64,000 nt of DNA from GCA-016699835 sp964543905 (GCA_964543905.1 CAZIZO010000011.1:1-64000); one strand, 5' to 3'. Shown: positions 50,683 to 59,817, counted from the first letter of the stretch. A program made the numbers and translations. Notes: generated from the letters alone by a model not told the origin.

Positions 50683-51702
50683 TTACTTCTTGGGTTGGGC
50701 GGGGGTTCCGCCAGGACCAGGCTCGGCCGGTGGGCGGCCGCTACCGCCGCCGCCGCCCGCGGGCACGCCGCTCGCGACACCCGTGATGGGCTGGTTTTCA
50801 AAGCCGCGGAGTTTGGCGACCGCGGCATCCACGCCGAGGGAAACGTATCGGCGACCGCCCGTGGTCGCGACTTTGGTCGCGCTCGCGGGCCAATAGGGAT
50901 AGCCGTCTAACCCGCGATGCACGTAGTCCGGGGCGTTGACAATAAACGAGCCTTGGAAGTACTGGATCGTGGCCGATTCGCCCCCGTTGTCGGTCCACTG
51001 CTCGGGCTCGACGAGGCTGGTCAGGATGCGGCGAAGTTCGTCGGCACGCTCGGCGAAGGGGCGCCGATCTTGCTGCTGCTGCTGGTTGTCGCGGAAAGGG
51101 CTTTGCCCGCCACCGCCACCGCCCTGCCCGCTGTTCTGGAGCACACTTTGGAGGTCAAACTCGGGCGCGTTCGTGTAGTTCGGAATGTCGAGGATAAGGT
51201 CGGTGATGGAGTGAACGACGACTCGGCGATAGGCGTTGAGCCGGGGCTTGGGGCCCACTTGCATCGCGCCGGACTCGGTCATCTGCCAGGTGTGCCCGTT
51301 GGCGCCGGTTTCGGGTTGAGTTTTTTCAAGGACTTTTTCGAGGAGTTGCAGGGCCGTGCCGCGGAGAAACTTGAGAGAAACGAGTTGTTCCTTGTCGAGA
51401 CCGTCGGTGTTGGAGTCGCCCGCCCACATGATCTCGAGGTCCGCCCCCGTCAGCGTCGCGATGAACTTCATCACATCCTCGAGGCGCTGGTCGGCAAACT
51501 CGACGTTGTTGACCGGTCTCATCATCCGCAGGAGCGTGTCGCGCTGCGGGATGCCCGAGGAGCGGACGGCCGGAGTGGCCGCGGTGGTCCCGATGTTGGC
51601 GTTGGCGGTCGAGGAACCGGCGCCCTGGGCGAACGCGGCGGTGGCGAGGCCACAGCAAAGCACGGTGGAGACAAGCACGATCCCTCGCATCGACTGGTTC
51701 AT
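50683..51702 (-). CDS. Secreted protein with STN/secretin-like N-terminal domain, function unknown
   Basis: A 339-residue protein. A signal peptide ('GIVLVSTVLCCGLATAAFAQG') is followed by 'VEFADQRLEDVMKFIATLTGADLEIMW' and 'LRGTALQLLEKVLEKTQ', which resemble the STN/secretin short N-domain seen in type II/III secretion and TonB-linked proteins. 'RRVVVHSITDLILDIPNYTNAPEFDL' follows, then Gly- and Gln-rich linkers and a Pro/Gly-rich tail. No outer-membrane barrel or secretin core is present. I do not recognise the full architecture; planctomycetes have several such proteins of unknown role. Confidence 0.6.
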   Translation of the reverse strand: MNQSMRGIVLVSTVLCCGLATAAFAQGAGSSTANANIGTTAATPAVRSSGIPQRDTLLRMMRPVNNVEFADQRLEDVMKFIATLTGADLEIMWAGDSNTDGLDKEQLVSLKFLRGTALQLLEKVLEKTQPETGANGHTWQMTESGAMQVGPKPRLNAYRRVVVHSITDLILDIPNYTNAPEFDLQSVLQNSGQGGGGGGQSPFRDNQQQQQDRRPFAERADELRRILTSLVEPEQWTDNGGESATIQYFQGSFIVNAPDYVHRGLDGYPYWPASATKVATTGGRRYVSLGVDAAVAKLRGFENQPITGVASGVPAGGGGGSGRPPAEPGPGGTPAQPKK

Positions 51703-52072
51703 CTGGCCGCTCCTTGATCCGTCGGGCGTGACCCTTCGAGGGCTGAACCCGAGCCGCTTCCGTGTGTTCGCGATGGACTCCCACCGCTGCGGGTGAGGGG
51801 GGAAACCTCATCCACCATCCAACTGAAGTCGTTTGACACCGAGACGACAACTAAGTTCCGGGGTTTGTGAGGTATAGTGTAGATTCTTCGACCCTTAGAA
51901 GAACGAAGATACCCAAAATCGAGCCTCGCCGAGTGGGAAATTCACGAGGGATGGGGCCGGCCTCGGTCTTCGCCGTACTCGCCTGGAACATCTTCGCAAT
52001 GGTGGTCTGGGCCCGAAACGACGGCCAAGCACCCGGTATCCATGCAACAACCAAAGCGCGGGGCGTCAAAAG
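51703..52072. other. Intergenic region between the STN-like gene and tRNA-Thr
   Basis: A 370-bp stretch with the AT-richer patch TTTGTGAGGTATAGTGTAG at 51865-51883, the best -10-like match (TATAGT) on the plus strand. No properly spaced -35 accompanies it. No gene is supported. Confidence 0.4.
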
Positions 52073-52144
52073 AGCCACCTCCGGGATTTGAACCCGGGAC
52101 CTATGCTTTACGAAAGCATCGCTCTACCGCTGAGCTAAGGTGGC
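52073..52144 (-). tRNA. tRNA-Thr (anticodon CGT)
   Basis: A complete 72-base cloverleaf on the minus strand: acceptor GCCACCT with AGGTGGC, D arm GCTC/GAGC, anticodon stem ATGCT/AGCAT with loop TTCGTAA (anticodon CGT), and T arm CCGGG/CCCGG with TTCAAAT. It reads ACG codons. CCA is not encoded. Confidence 0.97.
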
Positions 52145-52485
52145 GAAAAGCCTTGTTTTCTCGGACGAAACCCACCTTTTCGAGGGAGGCGTCCAAGATC
52201 GATCTCACACCCCTTCGGACACCCAACAGGTGTCACGATGGAGGGCCTTGGGCGGCAAGGAGAGAAGGATATGGCCCTCAGAGCCTCCAAATCCACGCTA
52301 CTACGTTCGATGATCAAAATCAGGGCCTGTCAACCTCCGCTCCACCAGATTCAACGAGTTCTGATGGCCGAAGCCGCGCTCCAGACTCGGCCCTTCCGGC
52401 GTTGAGGTCCGAGTTGGTTTGGAGGGGGCGAGGTCTGTTGGGTGTTCATTCCAGATGCAGTCGTTCGGCTAACGTTCTTAGACTT
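52145..52485. other. Intergenic region upstream of the DUF2752 gene
   Basis: A 341-bp region between tRNA-Thr and the DUF2752 gene. I see no further RNA gene, repeat or convincing promoter, although the leader of the following gene must start here. Confidence 0.4.
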
Positions 52486-52929
52486 ATGGCGCGCAACAGA
52501 AACATCAGAGGGGTCTCATCGCCGGCCCGTTTCGGCGCAGCCGCCGTTGCTGTCGCTTGTCTCTCGCTCCTCGTGGTCGCGTCACGTCTGCACCCCGCTC
52601 CGGCCGGATACGACACGCACACCCAACTGGGAATGCCCCCCTGTGGCTGGGCGGTCTACTTCGGAAAGCCCTGCGCGACCTGCGGTATGACGACCGCCTT
52701 TGCGCACGCCGCCCACTTTGAACTGTGGTCCAGTTTCAAGGCCCAACCGATGGGCGCACTCCTCGCCCTCGCGACGGCGGTGGGATTCTGGGCGGCGCTC
52801 CATGTCGCCATCAACGGCTCTTCCCTGGGCATCTTCCTGGCGAGGCTTCTAACACCCCGCCTTCTCTGGTGCGTCGCCGCGCTTACCCTAGTGGCGTGGG
52901 TGTACAAGTTCGTGACTTGGACGCCGTAG
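52486..52929 (+). CDS. DUF2752 membrane protein
   Basis: A 147-residue protein with three membrane helices. The family hallmark 'PPCGWAVYFGKPCATCGMTTAFAHAAH' (Cys53, Cys63, Cys66) lies between the first two. The three Cys suggest metal or disulphide chemistry, but the function of DUF2752 is not established. ATG 52486 follows no clear ribosome-binding site but is the first Met of the homologous region. Confidence 0.8.
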   Translation: MARNRNIRGVSSPARFGAAAVAVACLSLLVVASRLHPAPAGYDTHTQLGMPPCGWAVYFGKPCATCGMTTAFAHAAHFELWSSFKAQPMGALLALATAVGFWAALHVAINGSSLGIFLARLLTPRLLWCVAALTLVAWVYKFVTWTP

Positions 52930-53086
52930 GTTTGCTGTCCTTGGGAGAGCACATCGAGGCGAGGATTGGATTCGCGTGCGAGCGAGCACCCCTGACCTGT
53001 GACGTCATGGACCGCGGTGAACCGTCCACTTCGCCGCAACCCCAGCCACCAGCGTGCGAACCGGCATAAACCCCAGAATACTCGCC

Positions 53087-53749
53087 ATGAACATCACCCG
53101 TCCATACTCACTGGTCCTCAAGACTGCCCTTGCTCTACTCCTCGCCAACCTTGTCGGATGCGGCATGGTGGGGGTGATGGCTGAGAACTACAAGCGCACG
53201 AGCACGCACTCGGTCGATGCGGAGTACACGGGCCTCGCCGGGCACTCGTTCGCCGTGGTCGTTCAGGTTGGTCAGTCCATCGAAGGGCAGTATCCGGGCC
53301 TCCGCGACGTGCTCCTCGGGAAGATCACGGAGCAACTGGCGGCCCATGCGGGAGCGTCGGGAGTGGTGCCCGCGGCGCAAGTAGCGAAGTACCTGTACAA
53401 CCACCCCGGATGGTCGGCACGCCCGATGACGGACCTCGCGAAGGATCTCGGCGGAGTCGATCGCATTGTCTGGGTCGAGATCTACGAGTTTCGTCTCAAC
53501 GACATCGGGAATCAATACGAATGGGACGGGCTCGCGGGCGGCACCTTCGCCGTCCTCGAACTGGACTCCGTGCTCCCCGAAGCCCGTGCCTTTGAGCGCC
53601 GTGTGCAGGTCAAGTTCCCCGACAAGAAGGGCTTTGGCCCGAACGACTACTCGGCAAGCATCGTCCAAACCGCTCTCCTCAAGCGCTTCGTCGATCGCGC
53701 GACGTGGCTCTGCTACAAGCACGATGAACCGTATTACCCCGATTACTAG
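53087..53749 (+). CDS. Putative lipoprotein A of a paralogous pair, function unknown
   Basis: A 220-residue lipoprotein. The signal is 'KTALALLLANLVGC' with lipobox Cys. The mature domain reads 'SFAVVVQVGQSIEGQYPGLRDVLLGKITEQLAAHAGASGVVPAAQVAKYL...DLAKDLGGVDRIVWVEIYEFRL'. The order (beta strand, helix, 'VxPAxQV', helix, strand ending in '(V/I)xVxxFxL') recalls the LpoB/CsgG-type fold, which is my inference. The second lipoprotein, 101 bp downstream, has the same order, so the two are probably paralogues. ATG 53087 is chosen for the lipobox spacing. Confidence 0.7.
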   Translation: MNITRPYSLVLKTALALLLANLVGCGMVGVMAENYKRTSTHSVDAEYTGLAGHSFAVVVQVGQSIEGQYPGLRDVLLGKITEQLAAHAGASGVVPAAQVAKYLYNHPGWSARPMTDLAKDLGGVDRIVWVEIYEFRLNDIGNQYEWDGLAGGTFAVLELDSVLPEARAFERRVQVKFPDKKGFGPNDYSASIVQTALLKRFVDRATWLCYKHDEPYYPDY

Positions 53750-53850
53750 TCGATGCGGCATGCTTCACCCGGTGCGAGCATGGCGCCCGGCTCGTTCGGT
53801 TTGTCCGTCTCTCTCTTACCCTCCTCCGCGACCTTCGAGCACCGACCACC

Positions 53851-54507
53851 ATGAACCGTCCACTCCAAGTCTTGATCCTTCCCGTCCTCATGTTTTCCCT
53901 GATGGCGCTAGCCGCCTGCAACGTCGTCGGGCCAGCGGCGCTCCTGATTGAGGGTCCACCGAAGATCGATGCCGTCTACGAACTCGATCCCAAGCGACCG
54001 ACGGTTGTCTTTGTGGATGATCGGAACAACGTCTTGAAGAGAGTCGCGCTGCGACAAGCCATTGCGCAGGCCGCGCAGCAGGAACTCCTGGACCAGGGCA
54101 CGCTCAAGCAGGTGATCGACTGCAAGGCGGCGTACCAGGTGACCGCACGCGACAAGAGCAACAACGTGCTGAGCATCGTCGAGGTGGGGAAGGCCGTCCA
54201 GGCCGAGATCGTGATCTACGTCACCGTCGATTCGTTCGGCCTCTCCCCGGATGGGTCGTCCTACGCACCGGCCGCGTCGATGCGTGTCAAAGTGCTCGAC
54301 GTCACCAAGGACGAACCACGCCTGTGGCCCAAGGAACGCGAGGGGCATGCTTTCATGGCCTCGTATCGTCAGATGGCGAGCAAGATGCCCGAAACACTCT
54401 CCGAGGTCGCGCAGGCCGAGGACCTCCTTGCCAAGCAGTGCGGTCGCGCGATCCAGCAGTTGTTCGACTCGCACGAGGCCCGTGGGGCCGCGAGTCGTGG
54501 GCGCTAA
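53851..54507 (+). CDS. Putative lipoprotein B of a paralogous pair, function unknown
   Basis: A 218-residue lipoprotein with the signal 'VLMFSLMALAAC'. The mature part, 'RPTVVFVDDRNNVLKRVALRQAIAQAAQQELLDQGTLKQVIDCKAAYQVT...EVGKAVQAEIVIYVTVDSFGLSPDGSSYAPAASMRVKVLD', follows the same layout as lipoprotein A (strand, helix, basic residues, helix, strand ending in '(V/I)xVxxFxL'), so a common origin is likely. Possible roles are envelope assembly or scaffold; nothing in the sequence decides. It is followed within 38 bp by the UbiD-family gene. Confidence 0.7.
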   Translation: MNRPLQVLILPVLMFSLMALAACNVVGPAALLIEGPPKIDAVYELDPKRPTVVFVDDRNNVLKRVALRQAIAQAAQQELLDQGTLKQVIDCKAAYQVTARDKSNNVLSIVEVGKAVQAEIVIYVTVDSFGLSPDGSSYAPAASMRVKVLDVTKDEPRLWPKEREGHAFMASYRQMASKMPETLSEVAQAEDLLAKQCGRAIQQLFDSHEARGAASRGR

Positions 54508-54545
54508 TCCCATCACGACGAGGCACCGGGCGTACGCTCTGATCG

Positions 54546-56687
54546 ATGTATCCCACAACCCGCGACTTCGTCCGCGCCCTCGACGCCGCCGGCGAACTCC
54601 GCCGCGTGCGAACGGCGGTTTCTCCCATCCTCGAAGTTGCTCAGATCACCGACAGGGTCAGCAAATCGAACGCGCCCGTCCGTCCCTCGTCCTCGGCCCA
54701 ACAGACGGACCCGCATCATCATCACCTCGGCGGGCATGCCCTCCTCTTCGAGAACGTCGAAGGTTCCGACTTCCCCTTGCTCATCAACGCGTGGGGTTCC
54801 TACTCGCGCATGGAACGAGCGCTCGGCTGCATGGGGCGGGGATTCGAGTTGATCGCGGCTGAGATCGCCGCCTTGACGAAGCCGGAGCCCCCGCGATCCC
54901 TGATGGAGGCGCTCGAGAAGGCTCGGCAGTTCCTCCCGCTGCTGCGGACCCCGCCCAGGCGACTCCGAGGCTCGGGGCTGTGCCAGGAGGTCGTCGTCCC
55001 CGAGCATCGGATCGACCTGACCCGACTCCCCATCATCCGCTGCTGGCCACACGACGGCCACTTCGCCGCACTTGGCTATCCCGAGGACGTGAATGACGGC
55101 ATCCCGGGCCTGTCCGTCGGCCAGGATTGGAACACGCACTTTCGTGGACGATACATCACGCTTGCGGGGATCCACACCATCCACGCCGATGACCTCGACA
55201 ATCCAAACCCACCCTCGCACAACATCGGGATGTATCGAGTGCAACTCCTCGGGAAGCGTCTGCTGGCCATGCACTGGCACATGCACCACGACGGCGCTCG
55301 TCACTGGCGGAGTTGGAAGGCGCGGGGCAAGCCCATGCCCGTCGCCATCGCCCTCGGGGGGGAATCGGTCACGCCCTATGCGGCGACGGCGCCCCTTCCC
55401 CCGGGCATCAGCGAACTCCTGCTCGCCGGCTTCCTCAATCGCGCCGGGATCCCCATGGTGCGTGCGAAGACCGTGCCCATGTGGGTTCCCGCCCATGCCG
55501 AGATCGTCATTGAAGGCTGGGTCAGCGAGGAGGCGGGCGGCCCGGACTGGGACCCTCGAACTCCGCACGCGGGGCCCTTGGGACCCGGCGCCGTCTTCGA
55601 GGGCCCCTTCGGCGACCACACGGGCTTCTATTCACTGCCCGATCGGTACCCCCTGCTCCACGTCTCCGCCATCACCCATCGCCGTGATCCCATCTATCCA
55701 ACCACAATTGTGGGGCTTCCACCGCAGGAAGACTATTACCTTGGCAAGGCCACGGAGCGGATCTTCCTTCCACTCCTGAAGACCATCCTCCCCGACATCG
55801 AGGACTACGACCTGCCCATGTTCGGCGCCTTCCATAACTGCGCCGCGGTGCGGATCAAGAAGCACTATCCCTTCCACGCCCGGCGTGTGATGCATGGCAT
55901 CTGGGGCGCGGGGCAGATGTCCTGGACCAAGTCCATCATCGTCGTGGATCACGACGTGGACGTCCACGACACGCCCGCGGTGCTGCGGGCCGTGGGCGAG
56001 CACTGTCTCCCCGCGCGCGACTGCGAACTCGTCCAAGGCCCGCTCGACATCCTCGACCATGCGGCCCCGTTCCTCGGCGCTGGGGGCAAACTCGGACTCG
56101 ACGCGACCCGAAAATCAGCCCCCGCGGAACTGCACCGCAGCCTCGACCCGCTCGCCACACAACGGTGTGCCACGGGACCGATCCCCGCCGTCACCGGCGA
56201 TGCGGCCCGCGCCTTCGAAGCCCGCGTCCGTCGCCTCCGCGGGGTCGTCGACGCGCATATCCCGGACGATCTCGGGGGCTACTGGCTCCTCGTCTTCATC
56301 AACAAGAACGAGGCGGGTCAGGGACGAGCGACCATCAAGGACCTGGGCGCTCTCGCCGACAACAACCAACTTCCCCGGTGGACTCTGGTCCTTGGGCATG
56401 AGGCCCTCGGCACGGATCAACCGGGGGAGGGGGGCACAGGCAACCCCTCCCAACTCAACCTCGACACCGCCTTGTTTCATTGGCTTGCCCACGCCGCCCC
56501 CGACCGGGATCGACACCTGAGCACCTGCGGACGGCGCATCGCCTTTGATGCGACACCCAAACTGCCGGGTGACGAGCACTTGGGCCTGCCCGTGCGACCC
56601 TGGCCGCCACTTCTCCGCATGTCCGATGACATCCGCGCCAAGGTTGATCGTCGTTGGGCGGAGTACTTTGGTGAGATCGGGGCTTGA
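54546..56687 (+). CDS. UbiD-family decarboxylase (prenylated-FMN dependent)
   Basis: A 713-residue enzyme. 'YPEDVNDGIPGLSVGQDWNTHFRGRYITLAGIH' and 'IYPTTIVGLPPQEDYYLGKATERIFLPLL' are UbiD motifs; Glu and Arg residues there hold the prFMN cofactor in known members. 'IKKHYPFHARRVMHGIWGAGQMSWTKSIIVVDHDVDVHD' is the C-terminal half. UbiD proteins decarboxylate 3-polyprenyl-4-hydroxybenzoate or other aromatic/unsaturated acids. At 713 residues it is longer than E. coli UbiD (about 500). A UbiX gene, needed to make prFMN, is not in the window. ATG 54546 is the only reasonable start. Confidence 0.87.
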   Translation: MYPTTRDFVRALDAAGELRRVRTAVSPILEVAQITDRVSKSNAPVRPSSSAQQTDPHHHHLGGHALLFENVEGSDFPLLINAWGSYSRMERALGCMGRGFELIAAEIAALTKPEPPRSLMEALEKARQFLPLLRTPPRRLRGSGLCQEVVVPEHRIDLTRLPIIRCWPHDGHFAALGYPEDVNDGIPGLSVGQDWNTHFRGRYITLAGIHTIHADDLDNPNPPSHNIGMYRVQLLGKRLLAMHWHMHHDGARHWRSWKARGKPMPVAIALGGESVTPYAATAPLPPGISELLLAGFLNRAGIPMVRAKTVPMWVPAHAEIVIEGWVSEEAGGPDWDPRTPHAGPLGPGAVFEGPFGDHTGFYSLPDRYPLLHVSAITHRRDPIYPTTIVGLPPQEDYYLGKATERIFLPLLKTILPDIEDYDLPMFGAFHNCAAVRIKKHYPFHARRVMHGIWGAGQMSWTKSIIVVDHDVDVHDTPAVLRAVGEHCLPARDCELVQGPLDILDHAAPFLGAGGKLGLDATRKSAPAELHRSLDPLATQRCATGPIPAVTGDAARAFEARVRRLRGVVDAHIPDDLGGYWLLVFINKNEAGQGRATIKDLGALADNNQLPRWTLVLGHEALGTDQPGEGGTGNPSQLNLDTALFHWLAHAAPDRDRHLSTCGRRIAFDATPKLPGDEHLGLPVRPWPPLLRMSDDIRAKVDRRWAEYFGEIGA

Positions 56688-56854
56688 GCGCGGGGTGATG
56701 CGGACGAGCGGCATGGATGCGAACTCGGCACATCGAAGCGCGAGAGACCGGACGTCGACCCGCGGAGCACCGATCGATCTGCAAAGACCGAGCCAAGTTC
56801 GGGTGAACAGACGCCAAAGCCTCCATGGACTCCGAACGTGAAGGACGGGGAGAA

Positions 56855-57763
56855 CTATCCGAACCGACCCGTGATGTACTCTTCGGTGAGCCGCTCCTTG
56901 GGGTTCTGGAAGATCTGGTTGGTGGGGCTGTGCTCGATGAGTTTGCCGAGGTACATGAACGCGGTGGAATCGGAGACTCGGGCGGCCTGCTGCATGTTGT
57001 GGGTGACGATGATGATGGTGACGCGCTCCTTGATCTGGAGCATGAGTTCTTCGATTTTGCCAGTGGCGATCGGGTCGAGAGCGCTGGTCGGCTCATCAAA
57101 GAGGATGATCTCGGGGTGGCTGGCCAGAGAGCGGGCGATGCAGAGGCGTTGCTGCTGACCACCCGAGAGGCGGTAGGCGCCGTCATGCAGGCGGTCTTTG
57201 GTCTCGTCCCAGATCGCGGCACCGCGGAGGGCTTTTTCGACTTCGTCGGCGAGTTGCTTGCGGTTGGAGACGCCACGCAGGCGCAGGCCGAAGGCGACGT
57301 TTTCGAAGATGGACTTCGGGAAGGGATTGGGCTTCTGGAAGACCATGCTGATCCGCATGCGGACGGCGATGGGGTTGACGCCCGGGCCGACGAGGTTCAT
57401 GTTGTCGGGGTGGAGGATGATCTCGCCCTGGTAGCGGTTGTGGGCGTAGAGGTCGTGCATGCGGTTGAAGCAACGGAGGAAGGTGCTCTTGCCGCACCCC
57501 GACGGACCGATCAGGGCGGTGATCTGATTCTTGGCGACCTTGAGGTTGACGTCTTTCAGGGCATGGAAGGCGCCGTAGTGGAAGTTGAGGTTCTTGGCCT
57601 CGGCCTTGACCTCCGGGGGGGCGGGTGGCCGTGCGTCATCGGTGGGGATGGATTGGAACTTGGTATCCTCGAACGCCGCGGGGACGACGAGTCCCATCGC
57701 CTCGGGTCGTTCCAAGGGCTCGACGGCCACGGGCTTGGGTGTTTGCTTCGACATCGTTCGCAT
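56855..57763 (-). CDS. pstB: Phosphate ABC transporter ATP-binding protein PstB
   Basis: A 302-residue ATPase that energises phosphate import. 'ALIGPSGCGKSTFLRCFNRMHD' is Walker A, 'MVFQKPNPFPKSIFENVAFGLRL' the PstB-specific Q-loop region, 'LSGGQQQRLCIARSLA' the signature, 'IILFDEPTSALDPIATGKIEELM' Walker B and 'IVTHNMQQAARVSD' the switch. It overlaps the end of pstA. Several ATGs are possible (57775, 57763, 57754); none has a good ribosome-binding site, and the first 40 residues are unconserved. No phoU gene follows, since the next gene is convergent. Confidence 0.95.
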   Translation of the reverse strand: MRTMSKQTPKPVAVEPLERPEAMGLVVPAAFEDTKFQSIPTDDARPPAPPEVKAEAKNLNFHYGAFHALKDVNLKVAKNQITALIGPSGCGKSTFLRCFNRMHDLYAHNRYQGEIILHPDNMNLVGPGVNPIAVRMRISMVFQKPNPFPKSIFENVAFGLRLRGVSNRKQLADEVEKALRGAAIWDETKDRLHDGAYRLSGGQQQRLCIARSLASHPEIILFDEPTSALDPIATGKIEELMLQIKERVTIIIVTHNMQQAARVSDSTAFMYLGKLIEHSPTNQIFQNPKERLTEEYITGRFG

Positions 57764-57785
57764 GGCCGGGAGCATCCCAAGAGGT

Positions 57786-58703
57786 TCACCACTGGATACG
57801 CCGGCGGAGCCTGTAGCGTAGCCAGATGGCAAGGGCGTTCATGGTGAGGGTGATGGCGAGGAGGACAAGCCCGGCCGCGGCGGCATTCATCTGGAAGCGT
57901 GAATCGGGACGGGAGACCCAGTTGAACATCTGGATCGGGAGGACGGTGTATTCGGACGAGAGCCACGCGAATGGGCCGTGGATTCCGCCGTCGGGCTTCG
58001 CGGAAAATGGAGCGGGGGGGAGGAAGGCGATGAAGGTGAGGGCGCCGATGGTGATGAGGGGAGCGGTTTCGCCGATGGCGCGAGAGAGGGCGATGATCGA
58101 GCCGGTGAGGATGCCGGAGAGGGAATAGGGGAGGATGTGGTGGTGGACGGTTTGGAGGCGAGAGGCGCCGCAGGCGTAGGAGGCCTCGCGGATGGCCTGC
58201 GGGATCGCGCGGATGGACTCGCGTGTCGCGACGATGACGATGGGCAGGACGAGCAAGCCCAGCGTGAGGCCCGCGGTGAGGATGTTGCGTCCCATGCCGA
58301 GTTGATACACGAGAAGTCCAAGAGCCATCAGGCCCCAGATGATGGAGGGGACGCCCGCGAGGTTGGCGGTGTTGATCTCGATGATCGAGGTGAGCCAGTT
58401 CTTCTTCGCGTACTCCTCGAGGTAGATGCCGGCGGCGATCCCGAGCGGGATCGCCGTGACGGCGGTGACGAGCATGACGAGGCAGGTTCCGACGATGGGG
58501 GAGAGGATCCCGGCGGCATCGGGCTTTCGGGAGGGGTAGGAGGAGAGGAAGGTCCACCCGAGGCGCGGGCCGCCATCGTGGATGAGTTTGATAATGAGGG
58601 CGGCGAGGACGCCGAGAGCGAGGGTGACCAGGATCGCACCTGCGATGGCGAAGGCGAGGTCGACGCGCTGGCGTTTGCGAATGTTGGCGTCGAGGTCAAA
58701 CAC
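57786..58703 (-). CDS. pstA: Phosphate ABC transporter permease PstA
   Basis: A 305-residue permease with six membrane helices. 'GILSPIVGTCLVMLVTAVTAIPLGIAAGIYLEEYAKK' and 'NLAGVPSIIWGLMALGLL' are PstA motifs, and 'EASYACGASRLQTVHHHILPYSLSGILTGSIIALSRAIGETAPLI' contains the EAA loop that docks with PstB. The start is GTG 58703, exactly adjacent to the pstC stop (TAGGTG), which implies coupled translation. Confidence 0.95.
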   Translation of the reverse strand: MFDLDANIRKRQRVDLAFAIAGAILVTLALGVLAALIIKLIHDGGPRLGWTFLSSYPSRKPDAAGILSPIVGTCLVMLVTAVTAIPLGIAAGIYLEEYAKKNWLTSIIEINTANLAGVPSIIWGLMALGLLVYQLGMGRNILTAGLTLGLLVLPIVIVATRESIRAIPQAIREASYACGASRLQTVHHHILPYSLSGILTGSIIALSRAIGETAPLITIGALTFIAFLPPAPFSAKPDGGIHGPFAWLSSEYTVLPIQMFNWVSRPDSRFQMNAAAAGLVLLAITLTMNALAIWLRYRLRRRIQW

Positions 58704-59645
58704 CTAGTAGGCCTCCCGGTACTTGCGACGGAGGATGTAGCCGGCAATGTTGAAACCGAGGGTGATCAGGACGAGGGTGAGGCCGGCGGCGAAGATGGAT
58801 TGGTAGCCGAGCGTCCCGTGGGGCTGGTCGCCGCTGCTGGCTTGAACGATGAAGGCGGTGATGGTGGCAGCCTGGTTGCGTGGATCAACGGTAAAGGTGG
58901 GCTGCATTCCCGCCGCGATGGCGACGACCATGGTCTCGCCGAGGGCGCGGGATATCCCGAGGATATACGCGGCGGTGATGCCGGAAAGCGCGGCAGGAAA
59001 GATGACCTTCCAGGCCGTCTGGACTCGAGTCGCCCCCATCGCGTACGCGCCTTCGCGGAGCATTTGAGGGACGGCACGCATCGCGTCCTCGCTGAGTGAA
59101 GCGATATAGGGGACGATCATGATGCCCATGACGAGGCCCGCACCGAGCATGTTGAAGCCCGGAAGGTCGGTCAAGATCTTCTGGAGGAGAGGCGTGACGA
59201 AGAGGAGGGCGAAGTAGCCGTAAACCACCGTCGGGACGGCGCTCAGGAGTTCGAGCGCGGGCTTGACAAACTCACGAAGGCGGTGAGGACAATACTCGCT
59301 GAGCCAGACGGCGACGACGGTCCCGACAGGGATCGCAACGCAAAGGGCGACGACGGTGGTGGTCATCGTGCCGGCGATCAGTGGGAGGATGCCATGGCTG
59401 GGGGGAGTGAAGAGGGGCGTCCACTCGAGCGAGGTGAGGAACTCGACGATGGAGACGTGCTTGAAGAAGCCGGCCGACTCGTAGATGAGGGTTCCGACGA
59501 TGCCGAGGGTGATGACGACGGAAGAGGCGGCCGCGAGGAAGAGTCCGATCTCGATGATGGTGGGGAAGAAGCCCTGGCGGCGCGACGAGAGGGGGCGAGC
59601 CTTGACGCCCGGGAGGGAGGGAGATTGGTGGGCAAGGCTGGCCAT
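58704..59645 (-). CDS. pstC: Phosphate ABC transporter permease PstC
   Basis: A 313-residue permease. 'YESAGFFKHVSIVEFLTSLEWTPLF' and 'LPLIAGTMTTTVVALCVAIPVGTVVAVWLSEYCPHRLREFVKPALELLSAVPTVVYGYFAL' are the N-terminal PstC motifs. 'MREGAYAMGATRVQTAWKVIFPAALSGITAAYILGISRALGETM'-like 'LREGAYAMGATRVQTAW' is the EAA loop. It pairs with PstA to form the membrane channel. ATG 59645 is supported by homology; the frame continues to 59894 without resemblance. A gap of 220 bp separates it from pstS. Confidence 0.95.
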   Translation of the reverse strand: MASLAHQSPSLPGVKARPLSSRRQGFFPTIIEIGLFLAAASSVVITLGIVGTLIYESAGFFKHVSIVEFLTSLEWTPLFTPPSHGILPLIAGTMTTTVVALCVAIPVGTVVAVWLSEYCPHRLREFVKPALELLSAVPTVVYGYFALLFVTPLLQKILTDLPGFNMLGAGLVMGIMIVPYIASLSEDAMRAVPQMLREGAYAMGATRVQTAWKVIFPAALSGITAAYILGISRALGETMVVAIAAGMQPTFTVDPRNQAATITAFIVQASSGDQPHGTLGYQSIFAAGLTLVLITLGFNIAGYILRRKYREAY

Positions 59646-59793
59646 GCGAGAGGCTTGGAAAAAACCGGGGACGGATCGCGAGACCCGTCCCGAGGAGTGT
59701 ACCAAAGTCAGAGAGTTGAAGGAGTCGTACGGAAGTGGCGGATATCCGTGAAGAAGCAAGCGAAACCGTGCGAAAGAGGTGGGAAGGTGCTTG

Positions 59794-59817
59794 AAACTCC
59801 GCTTGAGTCGGGAGTTT
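59794..59817. repeat. Inverted repeat between pstS and pstC
   Basis: AAACTCC/GGAGTTT, a 7-bp perfect stem with a 10-nt loop, in the 220-bp gap between pstS and pstC. There is no T-run, so it may act as a processing or stability element, or a weak attenuator that lets pstS be made in excess of the transporter. Role inferred from position only. Confidence 0.4.

Noticed and set aside
51867..52091. A 74-residue plus-strand frame before tRNA-Thr
   Set aside because: No ribosome-binding site or family; the C-terminal part runs into the tRNA gene.
52042..52485. An N-terminal extension of the DUF2752 protein
   Set aside because: Its first residues are the translation of tRNA-Thr ('PPPGFEPGTYALRKHRSTAELRW'), a well-known artefact.
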